Below are positions 38,157 through 48,659 of a stretch of 64,000 nucleotides of DNA, piece after piece. Each line of letters opens with the position of its first letter. Within the stretch, counting starts at the first letter, position 1. Source of the stretch: Deinococcus aquaticus (GTDB lineage Bacteria > Deinococcota > Deinococci > Deinococcales > Deinococcaceae). Location: contig NZ_CP115165.1 in the NCBI RefSeq assembly GCF_028622095.1, positions 2,229,501-2,293,500 on the forward strand, read 5' to 3'. Position numbers and translations under genes: made by a program. The notes under the pieces are model-generated. The model saw only the letters and a list, made by a program, of their open reading frames with translations, ran no database searches and was not told the origin of the DNA.

Positions 38157-38593
38157 GTCTGGACGGACTGACGTTTCAGGTCGGTGCCCTTACGGTGACC
38201 GTCCATCAGGGCCGGGTGCCCGAAGGGGCGGACTGCTGGGATGCCAACTGGCTGGAGGTCGCCGCCGAGGTTGACCTGCCCGGACAGGCCTGGGTGCGCG
38301 CCACGGGATCATTCCTGATGACCAGTGAACTCGCCGGGTTCCTGACAGAGCTGCGGCGCATGAACGAGACGCTGACTGGAACGGCAGACCTTCATCCCCT
38401 GGAGCCGAACCTGAGGGTGCGCCTCAAATGCGGTTCAACGGGGGAAATCCTCACAGAGATTGAATTGACTCCAGACCACCTGACTCAGACTCACACCTTC
38501 AAGTTGCAACTCGACCAGACCTACCTGCCTGGAATCATCCGGCAGCTGGAAACCATTCTTGAGCGTTTTCCCGTCCGGGGCAGACCGGACTGA
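38153..38593 (+). CDS. WapI-immunity-like (DUF6228-type) protein
   Basis: The 146-residue protein starts at a GTG overlapping the previous stop (GTGA). The phrase DCWDANWLEVAAEVDLPGQAWVRATGSFLMTSELAGFLTELRRM resembles a small family seen among WapI-type immunity proteins. No cognate toxin is nearby, so the family label does not establish an immunity role here. Confidence 0.5.
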   Translation: MSLDGLTFQVGALTVTVHQGRVPEGADCWDANWLEVAAEVDLPGQAWVRATGSFLMTSELAGFLTELRRMNETLTGTADLHPLEPNLRVRLKCGSTGEILTEIELTPDHLTQTHTFKLQLDQTYLPGIIRQLETILERFPVRGRPD

Positions 38594-38605
38594 ACAGGAG
38601 TTCCC

Positions 38606-39442
<837 letters not shown>

Positions 39443-39598
39443 CGACGCACTGAACGGAGCCTCAGGCAAGTAAGCGATGAAGGCCACACGCGCGGTCGGG
39501 ATGTTAGCTTAATCAGGTCCTCAACCCTGATCGCGCCTTGACCCGGCGTCGCCCTGTCGTTCTCAGTACCACTGCACGCATGACCCCCTGGAGTCCGC

Positions 39599-40456
39599 AT
39601 GTTCAAACGCAACTGGTTGACCGTCACCGCCGCCGCCCTGTCCCTCACCGCCATCACCCTCCCCAGCACCGCCAGCGCCGCTGACGTCACCCTCGGCCTG
39701 AACAGCAGCCTGGGCCTGGGCTGCCAGGTGGCTGGCGTCCGCGCCGGCGTCCGCTCGGACCGCATCAGTGTGTACGGGCAGGGTTCTTTCTGCACCAGCA
39801 ACCTTGAAGGGCAGTCCGGCACGCCGTCCTTCGGGCTGGGTGTCTCGGTTGACCTGTTCCGAACCGGGAACTTCACGACCTACGCGCTGGCTGGTGTGGA
39901 CACTGTGCGGAACAATGTCGCGTTGCAGGCCGGATTGGGTGCCCGTTACGGCCTAGCCCTGGTTCCAGTCGAAGCGTATTTCGAAGCGGGTATTCAGCGG
40001 ATCAACACTTCACTGCAGGCGATCACTGGACCCCGCCTGGCCCTGGGTGTGAACTACCGCGTGAATATCGAGAACCTACAGGGAAGCATTCCTATTCCGA
40101 TTGCCACGAACGACGGAACTCCCGCGAACCAGTATGCGGGTTCAGCACCTGTCGAATGCAAGCTGACTCCGGAGGCCGATATCGCTGGCGCCCGCGCTGC
40201 GGCGAGTTCCGCTGCCGACGAGGCCATCTCTGCCGGCCTGGGAGGCGTGTCAGCCGTGTATTCGAATGTCTCGTACTCGGTCAAGACTGGCGGCGTCAGC
40301 ATCAATGGCAACAGCGCGAGGGTGGGCGGCACCGTCACGCTCTCGGGCACTCAGAACAGTACGGGAGAGCGGGTCAGCGGAACGTACGGCGGCTCGATCA
40401 GTCTCGTGAGGGACGGCTGCGGCTGGACCGCGACCGGGTACACCCGCAGCGGGTAA
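39599..40456 (+). CDS. Secreted or outer-surface protein, unknown family
   Basis: The 285-residue protein has a clear signal peptide (FKRNWLTVTAAALSLTAITLPSTASA). Residues 30-170 look like amphipathic beta strands (DVTLGLNSSLGLGCQVAGVRAGVRSDRISVYGQGS, ALAGVDTVRNNVALQAGLGARYGLALVPVEAYFEAG), suggesting a small outer-membrane barrel. The C-terminal part is a separate Ser/Gly-rich domain. I do not recognise the family. Confidence 0.65.
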   Translation: MFKRNWLTVTAAALSLTAITLPSTASAADVTLGLNSSLGLGCQVAGVRAGVRSDRISVYGQGSFCTSNLEGQSGTPSFGLGVSVDLFRTGNFTTYALAGVDTVRNNVALQAGLGARYGLALVPVEAYFEAGIQRINTSLQAITGPRLALGVNYRVNIENLQGSIPIPIATNDGTPANQYAGSAPVECKLTPEADIAGARAAASSAADEAISAGLGGVSAVYSNVSYSVKTGGVSINGNSARVGGTVTLSGTQNSTGERVSGTYGGSISLVRDGCGWTATGYTRSG

Positions 40457-40960
40457 GACAGATTTCAGATTCTGCGTTCAATCTACTGGGTCTTTCCTGT
40501 AGAGACACCGGGCGGAACGAGAAGAAACTGCACGTCACTTCAGCGCCAGATAACTTGTGCTTCACGCTGTCCAGGACGCAGCGAACCTGATCTGGTCACA
40601 ATGGCGGACCGTGCCGGAGAGGACCGTGCTCGCCGCGGTACGGTCAGAACTGCCGGGCAACCTCTGATACGGACTCGGGTTGAAAGGTTTGCAAAAACTT
40701 TCAACCCGAGCGGAGTGAGCAGGAGAGAAACGGGTTCCGGGCGTGGAGTTAGTAACTCGGTGGCCTTTCAGATTGAGGGCGAAACAGACGTCAGGCCGTA
40801 TGAATTCATGCTGGCCTGCCACATTCGTGTCGCGCACCGGACATTCACTTTTCGCGGGTCAGTCATTCTGCTGAACTCGACAGCGAAAAGGTGAAGTGTT
40901 CCGGTGCTGAGTACGCCAGTCTGTGAAGGCAGATCAGATGCCTGGGCTGCGTTGTGGTGT
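40457..40960. other. 504-bp gene-free stretch with an SNR-type hairpin
   Basis: Between convergent genes, with no convincing coding region. It contains the small repeat described at 40665-40735. The rest shows nothing I can assign. Confidence 0.6.
40665..40735. repeat. Small non-coding repeat with 13-bp stem hairpin
   Basis: The sequence starts TGATACGGACTCGGGTTGAA. CTCGGGTTGAAAG (40674-40686) is exactly inverted at 40698-40710. The opening words TACGGACTC(C)GGTTGAAAG recur at 57627 and TGATACGGACTC at 62574, which marks a dispersed family like the SNR repeats of Deinococcus. Confidence 0.65.
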
Positions 40961-41524
40961 TCAGCGCCCCCGCTGGTGGTATTCGGGGTTGGGTGTGAAG
41001 CCCAGGGCGCTGCTGATGCGGTTGGTCATGTTGAACATGCCGGTGACCTGGGTGGCTTCGAGGATTTCGTGGTCGTTCAGGCCTGCGTCCCGCAGGGGGG
41101 TGAGGTCGCGTTCGGTCATGTCGGTGGGTGTGCGGGTGAGTTTCTCGGCGTAGGCGCACAGGGCGGCCTGCCGTGGGGTGAGGGTGGCGTGCCGCCAGTT
41201 GACGGCGACCGTGTCGGCCCAGGCGGGGTCGCCGCTGTACTCGCGCAGGGCCGCGCCGTGTGAGACGGCGCAGTACACGCAGCGGTTGATGGTGCTGACG
41301 ATCACGGCGATCAGTTCGCGCTCCGTGTGGGTCAGGTGCCCGTCGCGGTTGACGAGGGTGTTGAAGTCGTTCCACCACGCCAGGAAGTGCTCGCCGTTCA
41401 GGGCCTGCGCGCGGAATACGTTTGGTGTGAAGCCCAGGTTCGCTTCGGCTTTCGCCCAGAGTTTCTGTACGCCCTCGTGCGCGGAGTGCTCGTCCGGCAC
41501 GGCCAGCCAGGAGATTCGGTTCAT
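40961..41524 (-). CDS. Peroxidase-related AhpD-like alkylhydroperoxidase
   Basis: The 187-residue protein belongs to the carboxymuconolactone decarboxylase/AhpD fold. The redox motif is [16 protein letters not shown] (Cys-x-x-Cys followed by His three residues later), with helices [10 protein letters not shown] before and [18 protein letters not shown] after. I prefer the ATG at 41524, because TAGTCT upstream would make the mRNA leaderless; a GTG three codons earlier is possible. It probably reduces peroxides with a thiol partner. Confidence 0.82.
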   Translation of the reverse strand: MNRISWLAVPDEHSAHEGVQKLWAKAEANLGFTPNVFRAQALNGEHFLAWWNDFNTLVNRDGHLTHTERELIAVIVSTINRCVYCAVSHGAALREYSGDPAWADTVAVNWRHATLTPRQAALCAYAEKLTRTPTDMTERDLTPLRDAGLNDHEILEATQVTGMFNMTNRISSALGFTPNPEYHQRGR

Positions 41525-41576
41525 GGTCCGCACAGACTAGGGCACGGGCGTGCGGGGTGCGTGGCATCATCGGCGG

Positions 41577-42221
41577 GTGCCCGTTTCCTGTGCTGAGTTG
41601 ATCAGCGTTCCTATGTACGCCAACGTGTTCCTGCTGACCACCTCGCAGGGGCGGTTGGTGGTCGATACCGGCACGGTGGTGCACGCGCCGCGTTTCCTGC
41701 GGCTGCTGCGGTCGTTCCGGCCGGACTCGTTGCTGGTCACGCACGCGCACCCGGATCATGCGGGCAGCGCGTTCCTGGCGGCGCGGGTGGGCCTGAGCGT
41801 GCTGGCGCACCCCCTGGAGCACCCGGCTCTGCTGGGGCAGGTGCATGACCTGCCGTACCCGGCGGGCCGTCCGGGCGTGGGGCGGCTGGTGTCGCGCGCG
41901 CACCCGAAAGTCCCGGCGTCGGCCTTGCGGGCTGCGCTGCCGGGTCAGGACGTGCTGGGCTGGGAGGTCGTTCACCTGCCGGGCCACACGGCCGGGCAGA
42001 TCGGCCTGCGGCGCGGGGGCGTGTTGATCGCCGCGGATGCTGTGGTGGGCAGCGCGGACGGCGCGCACCTGCCCCGAGCGGCGTACAATCACGACCACGC
42101 GCAGGCGCTGGCCACCCTGAAGACCGTGGCGGGCATGGACCTCCGCGAGATCTGGCCGGGTCACGGGGGCGTCCTGACCGCCGAGCAGGTCCAGACCCGC
42201 GCGGGAAGAGTTGACCGTTGA
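41577..42221 (+). CDS. Metallo-beta-lactamase-fold hydrolase
   Basis: The 214-residue protein has the metal-binding motif THAHPDHAG, then LPGHTAGQIGL, LIAADAVVG and WPGHGG in the right order for a binuclear zinc hydrolase. The start at a GTG at 41577 is uncertain. The substrate cannot be told. It is divergent from the AhpD-like gene and ends in a shared hairpin region with the BMP gene. Confidence 0.85.
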   Translation: MPVSCAELISVPMYANVFLLTTSQGRLVVDTGTVVHAPRFLRLLRSFRPDSLLVTHAHPDHAGSAFLAARVGLSVLAHPLEHPALLGQVHDLPYPAGRPGVGRLVSRAHPKVPASALRAALPGQDVLGWEVVHLPGHTAGQIGLRRGGVLIAADAVVGSADGAHLPRAAYNHDHAQALATLKTVAGMDLREIWPGHGGVLTAEQVQTRAGRVDR

Positions 42222-42277
42222 AAGTCGATAGTTGACGGAAGGGAATGCGCCCTCTCCATCAACCATCGACTTTTGAC
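42217..42277. terminator. Long imperfect hairpin between convergent genes
   Basis: The left arm (42217-42243, with GAAAGTCGATAGTTGA) pairs with the right arm (42250-42277, TCAACCATCGACTTTTGAC) over about 25 bp with a few mismatches and a 6-base loop. It overlaps the MBL gene stop and precedes the BMP gene stop on the other strand, so it could end both transcripts. It is AT-richer than its surroundings, suggesting a mobile small repeat. Confidence 0.65.
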
Positions 42278-42288
42278 CTTCTACGGGT

Positions 42289-43458
42289 TTACTTCTTGGG
42301 TTCGTCGGCGACCTGTCCGGTGACGCCCGGGGCGACCCAGGCCATGTTGTTCAGGTCGCCGATGCTGGCGACTTTCCCGGCGGGGACGCGCAGGATGCCG
42401 TTGCGGTCCTTGAGGGGGCCGGTGAAGGGGTCGAACTTGCCGCCTTTTTCCATGTCGGCTTTCAGGGTCATGACGCGGTCGTACACGCTGACTTTCTTGC
42501 CGGCCACGGTGACGCTCTTGGCTTTCAGGGCGGGCACCCATTTGGGGTTGATGGCCATGCCGTCCTGCGCGCCGAGTTCCACGCTGCCGCCGCGCAGCAG
42601 GTTCCAGTAGTCGACTTTCTGGAGGTTCTTGGTGGTGTACGTGCCGGTGTGGACCTTGGTCAGGAAGTCGATGTAGATCTTCTCCCAGTGGACCAGCTGG
42701 CCGCTGACGACGTAGTCGGGCGCGAACTTGTACATGGGGGTGTAGTGCGCGAACACCGGGATCTTGCGCGCCCCGGCGGTCTGCACGACGGTGGCGGTGT
42801 CCTCGGTGAAGGCCAGCGCGCCGGCACCCTCGCTGATCAGGCTTTCGGCGGCTTCGCGGGCCTTGTTCGGGTCGAACCACGCGTTGATCCACTTGACGCT
42901 GACGGTCGCCTTGGGGTTCACGGCGCGCGCGCCCATGGCGAAGGCGCTGATGTGCCGCTTGAGTTCCGGGACGGGGAACGCCGCGACGTAGCCGAGCTTG
43001 TCGGTTTTGCTGACGGCGGCGGCCATCATGCCGTTGAGGTAGTACAGCTGGTAGAAATCTGCCATGTACGTCGCCATGTTCGGCGCGCGTTTGAAGCCGC
43101 TGGCGTGCGCGAAGATCACGTTCGGGTACTTCTTGGCGGCTTCCAGGGTCTGGTCCATGAAGCCGAAGGACGTGGTGAAGATCACCTTGCAGTTGTCTTT
43201 CACGAGGCGGTCGATGACGGGCGTGGCCTGCCCTTCTGGCACGCTTTCCACGTACTTGGTTTCCAGCCACGGCAGGGCCTTCTCGCTGAGTTTGCGGGCC
43301 TGATCGTGCGCGTAGCTCCAGCCGATGTCGCCGACCGGGCCGACGTAGATGAAGCAGGCTTTCAGTTTGTCGGTCTGCTGGGCCTGCGCGGCGGGACTGA
43401 CGGCCGTGCCGAGCAGGGCCAGGGTGACGGGCAGAGCAGCAAGAATCGTTTTCTTCAT
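42289..43458 (-). CDS. BMP-family ABC transporter substrate-binding protein
   Basis: The 389-residue protein begins with a signal peptide (KKTILAALPVTLALLGTAVSPAAQAQ), followed by a periplasmic-binding fold of the basic membrane protein/PnrA nucleoside-binding type (ACFIYVGPVGDIGWSYAHDQARKLSE, VIFTTSFGFMDQTLEAAKKYPNVIFAHASG, YYLNGMMAAAVSKTDKLGYVAAFP). It probably binds purine nucleosides for the permease-ATPase set at 46650-50239, although plus-strand genes separate them by about 3 kb. Confidence 0.9.
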   Translation of the reverse strand: MKKTILAALPVTLALLGTAVSPAAQAQQTDKLKACFIYVGPVGDIGWSYAHDQARKLSEKALPWLETKYVESVPEGQATPVIDRLVKDNCKVIFTTSFGFMDQTLEAAKKYPNVIFAHASGFKRAPNMATYMADFYQLYYLNGMMAAAVSKTDKLGYVAAFPVPELKRHISAFAMGARAVNPKATVSVKWINAWFDPNKAREAAESLISEGAGALAFTEDTATVVQTAGARKIPVFAHYTPMYKFAPDYVVSGQLVHWEKIYIDFLTKVHTGTYTTKNLQKVDYWNLLRGGSVELGAQDGMAINPKWVPALKAKSVTVAGKKVSVYDRVMTLKADMEKGGKFDPFTGPLKDRNGILRVPAGKVASIGDLNNMAWVAPGVTGQVADEPKK

Positions 43459-43794
43459 GGGAGGACCTCCGGGCGGGCAGGGCAGACGCGCCGCCGCTGG
43501 TGTTCATTGTGCCTTCATTCTGTCTTTAAGAAAAGGGACAGGCTGACCAGAATTCTAGATTCCACACCCGGTACCGCCCGGACACGCTGCAATCTGTCGG
43601 GCAAACAGCCTTCACCATGATCCCGGCGCGGTGACAGCGGCCCGCGCGCCCAGCCGGATCACGCTGCCACTGTACCTCCGCCACCGTACCCACGCTGCTG
43701 TAGCCCCGCCGCTGCAACCCTGTCACTGTGACCCCGGACGCGGCCTTTGAACCGATTACGCCCAGAATGCGTATACCTGAACAGGAGGGCCACC
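43459..43794. other. 336-bp divergent intergenic region (BMP / msrP)
   Basis: No gene. A GTATAC box (43771-43776) 18 bp after TTGAAC (43747-43752) is a likely msrP promoter. The leftward promoter for the BMP gene is not obvious. Confidence 0.5.
43747..43776 (+). promoter_or_regulatory. Probable msrP promoter
   Basis: TTGAAC, an 18-bp spacer and GTATAC (or TATACC at 19 bp) lie 19-48 bp upstream of the msrP ATG. AGGAGG follows at the right distance from the start codon. Confidence 0.5.
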
Positions 43795-44838
43795 ATGACC
43801 GACCCACGCACCCCCGAGGACCAGACCCCCACCCCCCAGGCGACCGAAACCCCCATCGCCGAGACTCAGACCTCGGACAGCCAGCGCCGCATCCTGACGC
43901 CCGGCAGTGACCTGAACCCCCGCCGTGAATTCCTGCGCAGCGCCGCGATGTTCACCGGCACGGTCGCCGCGCTGGGAGGCGGCCTGGAAGTCCTGACCCG
44001 CCGCCCCGGCCTGAGCAGCGCCGAGGCCCAGGCGGCCGATCCCTTCAGCCGCGCCGACCGTCCCCTCGGGCCGTACGACACCAAGGAGAAGGTCACGCCG
44101 TACCAGCAGGCCACCACGTACAACAACTTCTACGAGTTCGGCACCGACAAGAGCGACCCGGCCCGCCTCGCCGGGAGCCTCAAGCCGCGCCCCTGGACGG
44201 TCCGCATCGACGGCGAGGTCCGCAAACCGCAGACCATCGACATCGACACCCTGCAGTCCTGGTTCCCACTGGAAGACCGCATCTACCGCATGCGCTGCGT
44301 GGAAGGCTGGAGCATGGTCATGCCGTGGCTGGGCTTCCCGCTGGCCGCCCTGATCCGCCGTCTGGAACCTACCAGCAAGGCCAAATACGTGCAGTTCACG
44401 GCGCTGCTGGACACCAAACAGTTCCCGGGCCAGAAACAGCAGGTGCTGAAATGGCCGTACGTGGAGGGTCTGCGCCTCGACGAGGCCCTGAACCCCCTGT
44501 CGTTCATGGCCGTCGGTCTGCACGGCCGCACCCTGCCCGGCCAGAACGGCGCGCCCCTGCGCCTCGTCGTGCCCTGGAAGTACGGGTTCAAGAACATCAA
44601 GAGCATCGTGCGGATCACCCTGACCGACAAGCAACCCCTGACCACCTGGATGCAGGCCGCGCCGCAGGAGTATGGCTTCTACGCGAACGTGAACCCGGCC
44701 GTGTCGCACCCCCGCTGGAGTCAGGCGACCGAGCGGCGCATCGGTGAACTGGGCCGCCGCAAGACCCTGCCGTTCAACGGGTACGCCGACGAGGTCGCCG
44801 CGCTGTACAAGGGCATGGACCTGCGGAAGAACTTCTGA
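43795..44838 (+). CDS. msrP: Protein-methionine-sulfoxide reductase, molybdenum subunit
   Basis: Repairs oxidised methionines in exported proteins. The 347-residue protein starts at an ATG after AGGAGG. A twin-arginine signal ([23 protein letters not shown]) follows an unusually long 45-residue N-terminal extension. The molybdopterin ligand Cys is in [20 protein letters not shown]. Motifs [38 protein letters not shown] and the C-terminal [26 protein letters not shown] are typical. It is paired with msrQ two bases downstream. Confidence 0.93.
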   Translation: MTDPRTPEDQTPTPQATETPIAETQTSDSQRRILTPGSDLNPRREFLRSAAMFTGTVAALGGGLEVLTRRPGLSSAEAQAADPFSRADRPLGPYDTKEKVTPYQQATTYNNFYEFGTDKSDPARLAGSLKPRPWTVRIDGEVRKPQTIDIDTLQSWFPLEDRIYRMRCVEGWSMVMPWLGFPLAALIRRLEPTSKAKYVQFTALLDTKQFPGQKQQVLKWPYVEGLRLDEALNPLSFMAVGLHGRTLPGQNGAPLRLVVPWKYGFKNIKSIVRITLTDKQPLTTWMQAAPQEYGFYANVNPAVSHPRWSQATERRIGELGRRKTLPFNGYADEVAALYKGMDLRKNF

Positions 44839-44840
44839 CC

Positions 44841-45497
44841 GTGACCCGCCCCGCACCCACCCCGGCGCCCGCCCGCCGCCCCCCGGCCCGCCTGGGCTGG
44901 CTGGTCCCGGCCGTCACGGTCGGCGGCCTGCTCCCGGTCGCCGTGCTCGTCTACGACGCCCTGAGTGGCGCGCTGGGAGCCAACCCCATCCAGCGCGCCA
45001 CCCTGCAGACCGGCCTGCTGACACTGGCGCTGCTGGTGCTGTCACTGGCCTGCACGCCCCTGCGCCTCCTGACCGGCTGGACGTGGCCCGCCCGCATCCG
45101 CAAGACGCTGGGCCTGCTGGGGTTCGGGTACGCGGCCCTGCACTTCCTGATCTACCTGTTCGACCACGGCTTCGACCTGACCCTGATGACCGAAGACGTC
45201 CTGAAACGCCCCTTCGTCACGGCCGGGTTCACGGCCCTGCTGCTGCTGGTGCCGCTGGCCCTGACCAGCACGCCGCGCGCCGTGAAACGCCTGGGCTTCC
45301 AACGGTGGACGCGCCTGCACCAGCTGGCGTACGTGGCCGTCAGCCTGGGCGCGCTGCACTACTACTGGGGCGTGAAGAAGGACCACACGCCGCCCCTGAT
45401 CTACGCCGCCGTGATCGCCGCGCTGTTCCTGATCCGCTTCCTGAAACGCCGCCCCGCCCGCAGCGCCCGGGCCGGAAGCCGCGCCGCGAAGTCCTGA
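44841..45497 (+). CDS. msrQ: MsrQ heme-b membrane subunit
   Basis: Passes electrons from the membrane to MsrP. The 218-residue protein has six membrane helices of the ferric-reductase-like fold. Heme-ligand histidines are in YAALHFLIYLFDHGFDL and WTRLHQLAYVAVSLGALHYYWGVKKD. It starts at a GTG directly after the msrP stop. Confidence 0.92.
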   Translation: MTRPAPTPAPARRPPARLGWLVPAVTVGGLLPVAVLVYDALSGALGANPIQRATLQTGLLTLALLVLSLACTPLRLLTGWTWPARIRKTLGLLGFGYAALHFLIYLFDHGFDLTLMTEDVLKRPFVTAGFTALLLLVPLALTSTPRAVKRLGFQRWTRLHQLAYVAVSLGALHYYWGVKKDHTPPLIYAAVIAALFLIRFLKRRPARSARAGSRAAKS

Positions 45498-45632
45498 CGC
45501 CAGCCGCCTCACCCGCCACCCCCGGCACAGCCCCCAGCCTTCTGGCCGGGGGTTTGTTCATGCCGGGCATTGAACCTCCGGCGCGGCCCCTGCGTACCCA
45601 GGGTGACGCCCCATGCCCACCGGAGGTCCCCC

Positions 45633-46187
45633 ATGAACCGACTGCCTGCCCTGACCACCCTGACGAGGCTGGCGACCCTGACGGCCGCCAGCCTGCTGAC
45701 CCTCGCCACACCCGCGCGGGCTGTAACCGCCGGGCAGACCCCGCCCGAGCTGACCGGCGGCCCCTGGCTGAACGCCCCCGCGCCCCTGACACTGGCGGGC
45801 CTGAAAGGCAGGGTGGTGCTCGTGAACTTCTGGGTGTACTCGTGCGTCAACTGTCATAACAGCCTGCCCACCCTGAAAGGCTGGTACGGGCAGTACCGCG
45901 CGCAGGGCCTGGAGATCATCGGCGTGCACACCCCGGAATTCGAGTCGGACAAACCCACCGCCAGCGTGCAGGCCGCCCTGAAAGAGGACGGCGTGACCTG
46001 GCCGGTCGTGCAGGACAACGCCCGCACCAACTGGCGCGCCTGGGGCGTCCGGGCGTGGCCGACGTTCCTGCTGATCGACCGGCAGGGCCAGGTGCGGTAT
46101 TCGCACCGGGGCGAGATCAGCGCCCGCTTCCCGCAGGCCATTCCGGTTCTGGACGCGCAGATCCGGGCGCTGCTGGCCGGGAAGTGA
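45633..46187 (+). CDS. Exported thioredoxin-like protein (TlpA/DipZ type)
   Basis: The 184-residue protein has a signal peptide (NRLPALTTLTRLATLTAASLLTLATPARA) and a thioredoxin fold with NFWVYSCVNCHNSLPTLKGW (Cys-Val-Asn-Cys), GLEIIGVHTPEFESDK and the cis-Pro region GVRAWPTFLLIDRQGQVRYSHRGE. The YSCVNCHNSLP form is typical of the DipZ C-terminal and redoxin-type periplasmic reductants. Its place after msrPQ suggests a job in extracytoplasmic thiol or methionine repair. Confidence 0.85.
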   Translation: MNRLPALTTLTRLATLTAASLLTLATPARAVTAGQTPPELTGGPWLNAPAPLTLAGLKGRVVLVNFWVYSCVNCHNSLPTLKGWYGQYRAQGLEIIGVHTPEFESDKPTASVQAALKEDGVTWPVVQDNARTNWRAWGVRAWPTFLLIDRQGQVRYSHRGEISARFPQAIPVLDAQIRALLAGK

Positions 46188-46567
46188 TTCCGGCGCTGCT
46201 ACTGGCGGCCGCCCTGAATACGGCTCTTTCCGCCGCTCCGGCCCTGATGGTCAGCGTGCGCCCGCCGCCCGGCGTGGGCTTCAACGCCCGCAGCCCATCG
46301 CTGATCACCGTTCAGGCCGGAACGTACCGGCAGCAGTTCCCGCTGACCGGCGTGCCTGACCCCACGTACCCGGACGCCTTCCGCGCCGTGCGGCCCCTGA
46401 GCGTGCGCCTGCCCGCCCACGTGCGCGGCTCCGTGACCCTGCACGCCCGCCTGTTCCTGTGCGACCGCGTGAACGGCCTGTGCAGCGTGCACGAACAGAC
46501 CCGCCGCGTGACCCTGAAAGCTGGACTGACTGTGCCCGTGGCCGTGCAGGTGACAGGGGAGAGGTGA
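46184..46567 (+). CDS. Small exported protein, DsbD-N-like
   Basis: The GTG start at 46184 overlaps the thioredoxin stop (GTGA). The 127-residue product has a short signal peptide and a beta-rich domain ending LHARLFLCDRVNGLCSVHEQTRRVTL with two Cys seven residues apart, like the alpha domain of DsbD-type proteins that receive electrons. Coupling to the thioredoxin-like gene supports a redox pair. Confidence 0.6.
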   Translation: MIPALLLAAALNTALSAAPALMVSVRPPPGVGFNARSPSLITVQAGTYRQQFPLTGVPDPTYPDAFRAVRPLSVRLPAHVRGSVTLHARLFLCDRVNGLCSVHEQTRRVTLKAGLTVPVAVQVTGER

Positions 46568-46582
46568 CAGTCTGCACAGCAA

Positions 46583-46616
46583 AGAGGCCCGGCGTCTTCA
46601 CGCGCACCGGGCCTCT
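46583..46616. terminator. Bidirectional hairpin between convergent genes
   Basis: AGAGGCCCGG (46583-46592) is exactly inverted at 46607-46616 with a 14-base loop, 16 bp after the stop at 46567 and 34 bp before the stop of the minus-strand permease. Confidence 0.75.
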
Positions 46617-46649
46617 CCCATTTCCCACTGCCTACTGCCTACAGCCCAC

Positions 46650-47543
46650 TCACCGCTCGCCGCGCACGTACGCGCGGCCCAGCGCGGCGGGGGCGTTCCC
46701 GGCCTGCCCGCGCATGCCGGCCAGGGCCAGCACGACCAGCACCAGCACGAACGGCATGGCGCTGAAGACCTCGGTGGGAATGGGGCTGTTGCCCTGAAGG
46801 CGGAACTGCAGGTAGTACAGGAACCCGAAGAACAGCGCCCCGGCAATGGCGCGCAGGGGCCGCCAGCCGACGAAGATGACGAGCGCCACGGCGATCCAGC
46901 CGAGGCCGCCGGTCATGTTGTCCGCCCACGAGGACCGGTACGACAGGGACAGGAACGCCCCGGCCAGTCCGGCGAGGGCGCCGCCGCCCATGACGGCCAG
47001 CACACGGATCAGGCCGACGTTCACGCCCAGCACGTCCGCCGCCGCCGGATTCTCACCCACCGAGCGCAGCGTCAGGCCCGAGCGGGTGGCGCCCAGCCAG
47101 AAGGCCATCGCGCCGGCCAGCAGCAGGGCCGCGACCGTGAACGGACTGATCGTGAAGCCTCCCAGGGACAGGTCGGCGACCTTGTTGAACAGGGGCAGGC
47201 CCTCGAAGCGCTTGCCCAGCAGACCGGCGGTGCCCGTGCCGATCAGGGCGAGCGCCAGCCCACTCACGAACTGGTTGGCGCGCAGCGTGATGGTCGCCAC
47301 GGCGTGCAGCAGGGCCAGGGCCGCGCCGGCCAGCATGGACGCGCCCACCGCCAGCCACAGGTTCGCGTCCGGGCTGCTGGCGGCGACCGCGAAGGCGGCC
47401 AGGGCGCCCACGGCCATCAGGCCCTCGACGCCCAGGTTCACGACCCCGGCGCGTTCGTTCAGGATGGCGCCCAGGCAGGCGAGCAGCAGCGGCGTTCCGA
47501 CCGCCAGGGCGCGCACGAGCGCCTCGATCACAACGTTATCCAT
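46650..47543 (-). CDS. Nucleoside ABC transporter permease (second subunit)
   Basis: The 297-residue, about eight-helix protein of the branched-chain/ribose/nucleoside permease family has TPLLLACLGAILNERAGVVNLGVEGLMAVGALAAF, the classic start of the YufQ/NupQ-type subunit, and GLRSVGENPAAADVLGVNVGLIRVLAVMGGGALAGLAGAF. Downstream of the first permease with 60 bp between. Confidence 0.9.
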   Translation of the reverse strand: MDNVVIEALVRALAVGTPLLLACLGAILNERAGVVNLGVEGLMAVGALAAFAVAASSPDANLWLAVGASMLAGAALALLHAVATITLRANQFVSGLALALIGTGTAGLLGKRFEGLPLFNKVADLSLGGFTISPFTVAALLLAGAMAFWLGATRSGLTLRSVGENPAAADVLGVNVGLIRVLAVMGGGALAGLAGAFLSLSYRSSWADNMTGGLGWIAVALVIFVGWRPLRAIAGALFFGFLYYLQFRLQGNSPIPTEVFSAMPFVLVLVVLALAGMRGQAGNAPAALGRAYVRGER

Positions 47544-47603
47544 GAGAAACCTCGGGGTGAGCGGTGCGCGGGAAGCGGGCCGCAGTGAGGGAGACGTGGC
47601 TCG

Positions 47604-48659
47604 TCACGCGCGGCCCCACTGCACGCGGTGGCGGACGAAGATCTCGCTGGCGATCAGGCACAGCAGGATCACGCCGCTGAAGATGTCCACCACGCGGAAC
47701 GGGAGGTTCAGGTCGATCTTCAGGATGTCGCCGCCCGCCAGGATGATGCCCATGACGGGCGCAGTGATCAGGCACAGCGCCGGGTTCCCGCGCGCCAGCC
47801 ACGCGACGATCACGGCCGTGAACCCGTACCCGAGGCTGATCTGCCCCGCCTCCAGCAGGCGGTGGTGAATCCCGGCGACCTCTCCCGCACCGGCCAGTCC
47901 GGCCGCGCCCCCGGTGATCAGCGCGACCAGCAGGGCCACACGGCCGCTGCTGAGGCCCGCGTACCGCGCCGCGCCCGGGTTCTCGCCCACCACGCGCAGC
48001 GCATACCCGAACGTGGAGCGCGACAGCACCCACTGCAGGCCCAGCGCGACGGCCACGCCCAGCAGCAGCGTGGGCCAGTGCACCTGCGACCCGCCCAGCG
48101 TGGGCAGGTTTGCGGCGTCCGGGAAGGTGTCGGTGTAGATGTACCCGCGCACGTCCTTGCCTTTCCACGGCCCGGCGATCAGGTACGTGACCAGCGCCAC
48201 CGCGATGTAGTTCAGCATCAGCGTGGACAGGATCTCGTTCACGTTCACGCGCCGCAGGGCCGCCGCGATCAGCGCCCACAGGCCCCCGCCGACGAAGCCC
48301 GCGACGAACACGGCCGGCAGCAGCAGAGGCCCCGGCAGCGGCACGAACAGCGCCGTCCCGGCCGCGAACACCGCGCCCAGCAACAGTTGCCCCTCGGCGC
48401 CGATGTTGAAGAACTGCGCGCGGAACGCCAGGGCCAGCCCCGCCCCGATCAGCAGCAGCGGAATGGTGCGCCGCCCCACCTCGCCCAGGCCGGTGGAGTC
48501 GCCCAGCGTGCCGCGCAGCATGGTGCCGTACACCTCGGCCGGGGACTGCCCGGCCAGCTTGAAGACCAGCGCGCAGATCAGCAGCGCTGCGACCAGCGAC
48601 GCCAGCGTGACCAGCGCCGAGCGGGCCGCCGAGGGGGCGTTCAGGGGCACGAACCTCAT
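47604..48659 (-). CDS. Nucleoside ABC transporter permease (first subunit)
   Basis: The 351-residue permease of the YufP/NupP type has LLLIGAGLALAFRAQFFNIGAEGQLLLGAVFAAG, VNEILSTLMLNYIAVALVTYLI and YALRVVGENPGAARYAGLSSGRVALLVALITGGAAGLAGAGE. Its start overlaps the ATPase stop (ATGA). Confidence 0.9.
   Translation of the reverse strand: MRFVPLNAPSAARSALVTLASLVAALLICALVFKLAGQSPAEVYGTMLRGTLGDSTGLGEVGRRTIPLLLIGAGLALAFRAQFFNIGAEGQLLLGAVFAAGTALFVPLPGPLLLPAVFVAGFVGGGLWALIAAALRRVNVNEILSTLMLNYIAVALVTYLIAGPWKGKDVRGYIYTDTFPDAANLPTLGGSQVHWPTLLLGVAVALGLQWVLSRSTFGYALRVVGENPGAARYAGLSSGRVALLVALITGGAAGLAGAGEVAGIHHRLLEAGQISLGYGFTAVIVAWLARGNPALCLITAPVMGIILAGGDILKIDLNLPFRVVDIFSGVILLCLIASEIFVRHRVQWGRA

Noticed and set aside
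38153..38593. WapI toxin-immunity locus
   Set aside because: Only an immunity-like domain is seen; no toxin or RHS repeat protein is nearby, and the gene is in a metabolic operon.
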